This document shows positions 57,561-64,000 of a DNA stretch of 64,000 nt, in pieces (position 1 is the stretch's first letter; each line of letters starts with the position of its first letter). Source of the DNA: Paraspadella gotoi (lineage: Eukaryota > Chaetognatha); contig CM119270.1 of the NCBI GenBank assembly GCA_051294375.1, positions 9,487,530-9,551,529 on the forward strand, written 5' to 3'. Under the pieces are notes generated by a model that searched no databases, was not told the DNA's origin, and saw only the letters and a list, made by a program, of their open reading frames with translations. The position numbers and the translations under genes were made by a program.

Positions 57561-58190
57561 AAAGGACGCAGGCCGGGTTGACTCCCACGACTCCCCGCCT
57601 CTGCCTACGTGCAGATGGCGCTGGTTCCATATTGGAGGAAATTCGGCGTCACAGATGAAGGAAATGACAGAATGACAGAATGACAGACTGACACAGAAGG
57701 GGAATTCGAGTTTTGATGAAAGTACTTATATATGTACTATTTTGACGGATGTTTGAACAAAAAACCAAGACGTAATTCCGGAAATAAAGATAAATAGACC
57801 GACTGACAAATTAAAAGATGGCTACCAAAGGAAAGGAAAGACGTCTCGTATTCGCATGTACCCCGTCCCAACTTTTACTCTCTACTTTTTTTTTAACTTT
57901 CCCCTTCATTTTTTTTTTTCAACGCCGCCTCTTTTTTATAGCCCCCTCTCTCCGTTCCTTCTCTTCTCCCCCCCCCCCCCGACTCCACATTGAGTTCCAG
58001 CCATTCCGGTCACGTTCCAGGTTTTTATTGTATGTAAGGTTTTCTCTCTCGACGCAAGAGGGAGGAAGAGAGGAACGCTGGAACGGATAGAGACGAAGGG
58101 GGAGAGGAGGAGGATGAGGAGGAAGAGAAGACTGAAGGAGAGAGAAAGAAGAAAGAAAGAAAACAAAAAAGTAAAAAGAAGAAAAAGAAA

Positions 58191-58225
<35 letters not shown>

Positions 58226-58358
58226 CGTGAGAGAGATGTTAAGAACGAAAAAAACAAAAACGTGCACGAAGAATGAAAACAAAGGAGAAACAAGATGGAT
58301 GGAACAAATAAAAAGTTGAAAAAGAAACATGAATACAAAACAAAAGAAAAAAATAATA

Positions 58359-58361
58359 AAA

Positions 58362-58437
<76 letters not shown>

Positions 58438-58439
58438 AA
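58359..58439. repeat. (GAAA)n array
   Basis: About 20 uninterrupted units of GAAA. Confidence 0.97.
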
Positions 58440-59986
58440 CAGATAGGTAGAATTAGGTATGAAAGAAAATTAGTTTGTGAGATAAAAAGAATAAAAAAGA
58501 ATAAAGAAAAAAGTGAAAATAAAAACGAATAACCACCGCGTATTTCGGAAGCATCGCTGATCGACTCTCGAAATGGCGGCAATGACGTCAAAATGGCGCC
58601 ATTGACGTCACAATTTCTTCCATTAACGTATCGAACGAAGTTGAGCTGAAGTAATTTCTGTACTAGTTGACCTGATTATTTTTTAATGATCGGGTCTTTA
58701 TCAATCACCTCATCAAAAAAGTTACGGTTATTTATTTATTTTTTTATTTATGGTTATTTGTTAGAATCCCATTTAGATACGCATCCACTTTGCTCTTTTG
58801 TTCCCTGAACATAAAAAATATGTATATTGGGTGGCGTTTCTTTTCTTTTCCTTCCACGGAGACGATTTTTTAACGGAAAAATTGAGAGGTGATAAACAAA
58901 GACGACGACAACGACGACGATAAAGAAGACGACGGCGACATCGCGCATCTGTTAAAAAAGAATAAAACAGAATTTAGTCAACACATATATTTCACTTAAA
59001 AAGCATAAATTTTCAAAAATGTATCTTTAATACGACCCTGATTTAATTTGAAATGATCTCGATCAGTTTTCATTCCCTCATTTTCATTGAGAAGGAAAAT
59101 ATTCGAACCACGAAAATTGAAAAGGTTTTAATTCCCATTCCAATTCAATTCAATTCAATTCCAATTCGGGCAGGATTGAAAAATCTTTTCTTTTCCTCTT
59201 CTAAACTTTGTCTTACTTTCTTTTAAATTGGTACAACCAACCTATATAATTTTCTTTTATTTATTTCTTTCCTTTCTTTTTTTTTCTTTTTTATCTTTCA
59301 CATTCGTTCTTTTATTAATTTCTTTTTCTCACTATATGTTACGCTCTCTATCCTTACGCTCTTTTTATTTGTTTTAGTGCCAAAGGTATTTTTACACCAT
59401 TGTCGAATGAAAAAGCCGTCAAAATTGTAATAGTTCAATTCTGGACAGAAGAAAAGGCCAAATCGGAAACATCATCTTCGAACCTGAATGGTTTTTTTTA
59501 CCAACGACTTTTTCCAAATTGCTAGATCCAATATTATTACAAGTATTTTCTCATCTTCTTTTCTTTTCTCCTTTTGTTATTCCAAATGCTTCGCATCGCG
59601 AGAAAACGGAATATTCGAAAATTTGCAAATGGAGAATTAACGTTGAAAATTTTAAGAAATTCGGCGGGGACTTATAAGAAAGCCGATGTTGATCGATTGA
59701 TTGGCTGAGGCTGGAGATGCTGCTGCTTTGAATTGTTATAAGAATTGGTTAGGTTCTCCACCTTTCCTAGAAAAATACTTTGGGGGAAAAAGTGGGAAAC
59801 ATTAGCGACGCCATGGAAACGTAATCTCTTCATGGCCGCCTCTCGTAAATTTGGGTATGGGGTCAAAAAAAGGATCTTGGTTTCCTTTATCGTTTCCTAG
59901 AAAAGATTATAAAGTTATGGGGAAACAGTTGAGAGAGAGAGAATGGCGACTCAGTCGTCGGGTGGAAGACGGTGCATTGCAATGAG

Positions 59987-60024
59987 CATGGTGAATGGTC
60001 ATACTATGATGACCATTCACCATG
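59987..60024. repeat. perfect 16-bp inverted repeat
   Basis: CATGGTGAATGGTCAT, a 6-base spacer, then ATGACCATTCACCATG. Confidence 0.95.
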
Positions 60025-60116
60025 ACTGTTGTTGTTGTGGAGTTGGTGATGACAATGTTTCGGAGATGAGTAAAAACTAAGCAGTTTCGTTAAGAAAATA
60101 CCAGTGCTTTCTTCAA

Positions 60117-60118
60117 GA

Positions 60119-60202
<84 letters not shown>

Positions 60203-60218
60203 GAGAAAAAGGGAGAGA
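60117..60218. repeat. (GA)n tract
   Basis: GA repeat with few interruptions near the end of copy B; scattered and interrupted in copy A. Confidence 0.95.
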
Positions 60219-60902
60219 GAAAATCGAATGAGAATGGAAAAACTAAAATGGATTTGAGCCGAGATTAAATCCAGAACTCGAGGAATGTGATTTCAAATAA
60301 CCAGAATGAAAATTCGAAGGGAAGGGAGAGCGAGGGCGGGGGGGAGAGAAATCGATGGCGAAGAAAATGAAGATAACGATGAGATTAAAGCTGCAGGGTT
60401 GAGACTAGAGATTGGATTAAGCTCACTATAAATTTTAAAAATGGTTAAAATTGAAATTTAAAGATTAAAGTAATAATCCTAGATTCTGAACACATCACTT
60501 TTTTCAAATGGATACTGAACAGTATAATGAAATATTTTGTTTTAAAATTTCTAAATTAGACAATGTTGTTGCCCGAAAGTTGAACAGATTTTGTTTTTGT
60601 TTTTTTCTTGGAGCTGAGAATATCAATGAATGATGACAATAAATGCGCGGGTTGTGACAGAGACGTCATCGACAACGACAATGAAGACGTCGACTACTGA
60701 AAGAGATGGAAAATTAATGGCAGAGATGGCGCCACCTGTTGGGAGACGGAGACGAACCTGATGTTTTCTCCATGACGATGATGACGGTGATCACGAAAGA
60801 CTAATCCTCGAGTCAAAGTCATTAAGGATCTCTGACGCTTTCCTTTTCTTCTCTCTTCCTTCATTTCTGAGTCTTGTTTGGATTTCAACTCTGTTCTAAA
60901 TG

Positions 60903-60962
<60 letters not shown>

Positions 60963-61111
60963 TCTTCATCTCGCGCAACACGTTGGTGTTTACTCAAAAA
61001 CCGAAAAAAACCGAATTTGTCTTTTCAGTTTTCGGTTTTAACGAGAAATGCTTCTGGAAAAAAAGAGGAGGGGGAAGAAGGATACGATAAGAAGGACGAT
61101 GACATTAGCGA

Positions 61112-61146
<35 letters not shown>

Positions 61147-62249
61147 TTGATGACAGGGAAAACAGACGTTAAAGTCAGTTGAAACAAGAATAAAATTGAC
61201 ATCTCTCGACAACATGGAAATGATGCCTTCGTAACGACGACAACCAAGCAATCTGATTCAAGGTCTAATGGCAGTCGATTATATCTGACGACGACGACTA
61301 TGATGACGTCATCCGTGACGATGACGAATCCAACAATAACCAAAAGGCGACGACACCAAAAAAGGCGGAGCGTTAACAATAAGAAGCTGGAGCGAGATTG
61401 GAACTATTTGGGTTGAAACATTCAATCAGAACTATGGATAGAAATTATAAAGGAAGTAGTAGTAGCAACGGTTGTTATTTAAAAAATAAACCTGATAATC
61501 GCGTACACATCAAGATTAGAAAAAAACATTGAAGAAGATTCCTTGGGGGGAGTTTCTCAGTTTCAGATGAGAACATTGTTTGAGCAGTGCTTAATCTCGA
61601 GTTAATATTAACTCAATCCATATATCAAAAGATAAAAATAGAATAATAACTTTATTAAGCATTCAAAATCCAATAGTCATAGACATTGAGAGACGAGTAT
61701 CAGCATGACAGATAAGCAACAGAGCCAAGTTGCAGCAGCAGCAGCAGTAGCAGAAGAGCCGAGACGCAGCAACAGCTCAAAGCTACATGAAAACTTAAAA
61801 TTAATTAATATATTCAAGTCATTTCACAAATATCATTTAATACCTTATGTTCTCAGAGGAATCTCCCAAAAATTAAGAATTTACCTCTACTTTTTGGCAC
61901 TTTTGGCACCAACCCTAATCCCTAATATCTATCCTCTAAACTAACACTTATCCCTAACCGAAACCTAAACAATTAATCCATCGTTGAAATTATCGTTCCT
62001 GACTCTAAGTCATCCAGCCAGAGAGAGCGAGAGAGATTCGTTGCTCCGTCATACGGCAAGGGGGCATCAATGATTGAAAGGCCGGCAAATCTCAAATAAA
62101 ACCATAACTCATAACCCACTAAGTGTCAATTTGTTCAATCCGCACAGAACCTCATGAGTTTTCCAACAAAAAAGTTATAATTACGAAAAGCCTCTCGTAA
62201 GAAGACGAGAAAAAAAATCTTAAAAGCATAAAGATCGAGCCGCTTTCGA

Positions 62250-62475
62250 TAGTAACCAAATATTGATGCGATGATAACCAAATATTGATGCGATGATAAC
62301 CAAATATTGACGCGATGATAACCAATAATTGATGCGATGATAACAAAATGACTGATGTGATGATAATCAAATGATTGATGCGATGATAGTCATTCATTGA
62401 TATGATGATAATCATTCATTGATACGATGATAGTCATTCATTGATGCGATGATAGTGATTCATTGACGCGCTGAA
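62250..62475. repeat. 21-22 bp minisatellite, about ten units
   Basis: Units of the type TGATGCGATGATAACCAAATA grade into TGATGCGATGATAGTCATTCA along the array, so it has two sub-families. Confidence 0.95.
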
Positions 62476-62507
62476 TCATTCATCGTAAAATAAAACAAAA
62501 GGCGTGA

Positions 62508-62541
<34 letters not shown>

Positions 62542-62788
62542 AGTGAGAAAAGAGAGAGAGTGAGAGAGTTTTCCCACCAACGAGACGCATTATTAGGTCA
62601 CTCTCGTTATATTCGGTTATCCGTTGCCTCGCAACGGCGTCGTGAAATTGGGTCTATGTTGATTTTTTTTTTATACACGTAACGCGTTATTAGGTCATGT
62701 TCCTCGACATTGTTTACTTGTTGCTCCGCAACGACCACGAAATCTAGGTTAAGTAAGTTATTGTATTTTGGATTTTTGTATTAGATAA

Positions 62789-62898
62789 ATAATAAATGGC
62801 GATAATAAAAGTTTTTAGAAGGAAAAAATCCACGAAAATCTCGGAATAAATGGCGATAATAAAAGTTTTTAGAAGGAAAAAAAAAGAGAGAGAAAGGG

Positions 62899-62937
<39 letters not shown>

Positions 62938-63376
62938 AGATAGAGAGAAAAAGATTGTTCTTTTTTTAGGAAGAAACCAGACCGAGGTCAATTTTAATAT
63001 TTGCATATTTAATTAATTTATAAATAGTTATCACAACTCAAATAATTATTATTTAAAAAAAGTTAAAAATGATTAAATATATACATAAAAATTTATAAAT
63101 TTAATAATAGTACAAATTATCAGAATAAACAAAAAAGTAATGTTTAATTTGACTATATCTCTCTTATTCAACTCCTATTTTAGATATAATTTGCCAATAG
63201 TGGGCCAACCGGCCAAAAGTTGCAATAATAAATAAAAACAAATTTTTTTTATAATGTGATGCATGCAATTATATTATTCGGCGAAAGTGCTGCATATATA
63301 ATAGGTCACATTAGCTGATTTATATGTGATAATGCATATCATTATAAGTTATTCTTCATTTTTTTAAAAAATAATA

Positions 63377-63409
<33 letters not shown>

Positions 63410-63521
63410 AGAAAAAGAACCAATTATATTTTCCAATTTATCTCGGATATAAATTTGGGTTTTGTATTGAAAAAAAAAGCGCGGAATAAATGGCGATATA
63501 AAAGTTTTGAGAAGGAAAAAA
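62789..63521. repeat. three direct copies of a ~38-bp unit
   Basis: AATAAATGGCGATAATAAAA followed by GTTTTTAGAAGGAAAAAA occurs at about 62789, 62845 and, slightly diverged, 63484. Two of the copies run into A- or GA-rich tails. Confidence 0.9.
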
Positions 63522-64000
63522 ATAATCAGAATTTTTTCAAAAAATGAACGATCGTACAGAGTGAGAGAGACAGAAAGAGAAAAAGAGAGACAAAGTGACA
63601 GAAAGAAAGAGAAAGCTAGAAGCCAGCTGAACAGTCACTGCAGAACCTGAACTCGTTTTTTAAGGGTTCAGAAAAAGCAGCAACTGACAAATATATTTTT
63701 TTTTTATTTTTTTTTTATTAATACCAAAAACAGTATTGACAAAATCAAAAACAGTATCAGTGTAAAAAACTAGAAAGCAGTAAACAAGTAAAACTAAACT
63801 ATTAAAATTCAACAGAAAAAAAAAAGACAAATATAGACAACTGACAAATATAGGAAAGAAAAATCTATTATTTATAATTTAAAAAGAAATAAAAAGAAAG
63901 GCAAAAATATGTTACAATTGTTTACAATTGGAAATTTTTCCAATATTTTTCCAATCGCAGCTTGTAAAAGATTTAATTTATATTTGTATTAAAATTAAGA

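Larger units (their letters stand above)
53982..60810. repeat. large direct duplication, copy B (~6.8 kb)
   Basis: Starts inside the same TTTAGTGAAAAGTTGTGG motif as copy A and keeps its landmarks in order. It is shorter and has cleaner simple repeats, such as a (GAAA)n array at 58359-58439 that is broken up in A. The local segment 59166-59270 does not match its counterpart at 51877-52020. Confidence 0.9.
60811..64000. other. right-end region, no recognised gene
   Basis: CT tract at 60905-60961, GAC triplets at 61112-61147, a minisatellite, GA tracts (62510-62570, 62885-62945, 63378-63415) and AT-rich DNA. A frame starting at 61705 (MTDKQQSQVAAAAAVAEEPR) begins with a GCA-repeat-coded Ala run and then becomes AT-rich and unlike coding sequence. 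It is probably not a gene. Confidence 0.55.

Noticed and set aside
61705-61944. 79-codon frame starting MTDKQQSQVAAAAAVAEEPR
   Set aside because: Only the first third looks protein-like and that comes from GCA repeats; there is no donor site where the composition changes.
62250-62475. Regularly spaced repeat units as a CRISPR array
   Set aside because: Units are contiguous 21-22 bp tandem repeats without unique spacers, in a eukaryotic genome.

Overview
This is eukaryotic, intron-rich, AT-rich animal DNA with an exceptional load of simple repeats, above all long (CT)n/(GA)n tracts. The only gene I can recognise is a plus-strand plasma-membrane sodium/calcium exchanger of the NCX/Calx family (SLC8 type). 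The family, the spliceosomal introns of 0.1-4 kb, a TATA plus TCATTC initiator of arthropod type and a non-LTR retrotransposon remnant suggest an invertebrate. An arthropod is likely, and a simple-repeat-rich crustacean would fit, but the species cannot be fixed from the window.

Layout. 1-17.4 kb: no convincing complete gene. It holds CT microsatellites, a 1.25 kb palindromic foldback element (about 7205-8460), two related smaller foldback elements (about 3130-3715 and 8640-9275), a reverse-transcriptase C-terminal fragment (14485-14984), and a possible minus-strand exon cut by a 461-base gap (4960-5420). 17.44-36.61 kb: the exchanger gene. A candidate promoter and 5' UTR exon lie at about 17442-17575 and the coding start is at 19287. 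Fifteen coding exons chain in phase and encode about 656 residues: signal peptide, a long Asp-rich extracellular N-terminus, the first membrane bundle with the alpha-1 repeat, the start of the large cytosolic loop (XIP-like segment), Calx-beta domain 1 and the first part of Calx-beta domain 2. The rest of CBD2 and the second membrane bundle (alpha-2 repeat) were not found downstream. One coding exon (32213-32391) carries a one-base excess that breaks the frame although both sides match the family. A possible extra 57-nt exon lies in the next intron.

36.6-45.6 kb: repeat-rich DNA with no recognised exon. 45.6-60.8 kb: two successive copies of one segment of about 7-8 kb, separated by a 25-N gap. 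They differ by scattered small indels, so they look more like an assembly artefact (unmerged haplotypes or noisy gap filling) than biology. 60.8-64 kb: minisatellites, short direct repeats and AT-rich DNA.

The most useful points are the new exchanger gene model, its frame break, its frame-neutral acidic cassette exons, the duplicated CBD2-start exon, the foldback element family, a 75-nt intronic hairpin and the suspect tandem duplication. I did not find a convincing wholly new molecular system.
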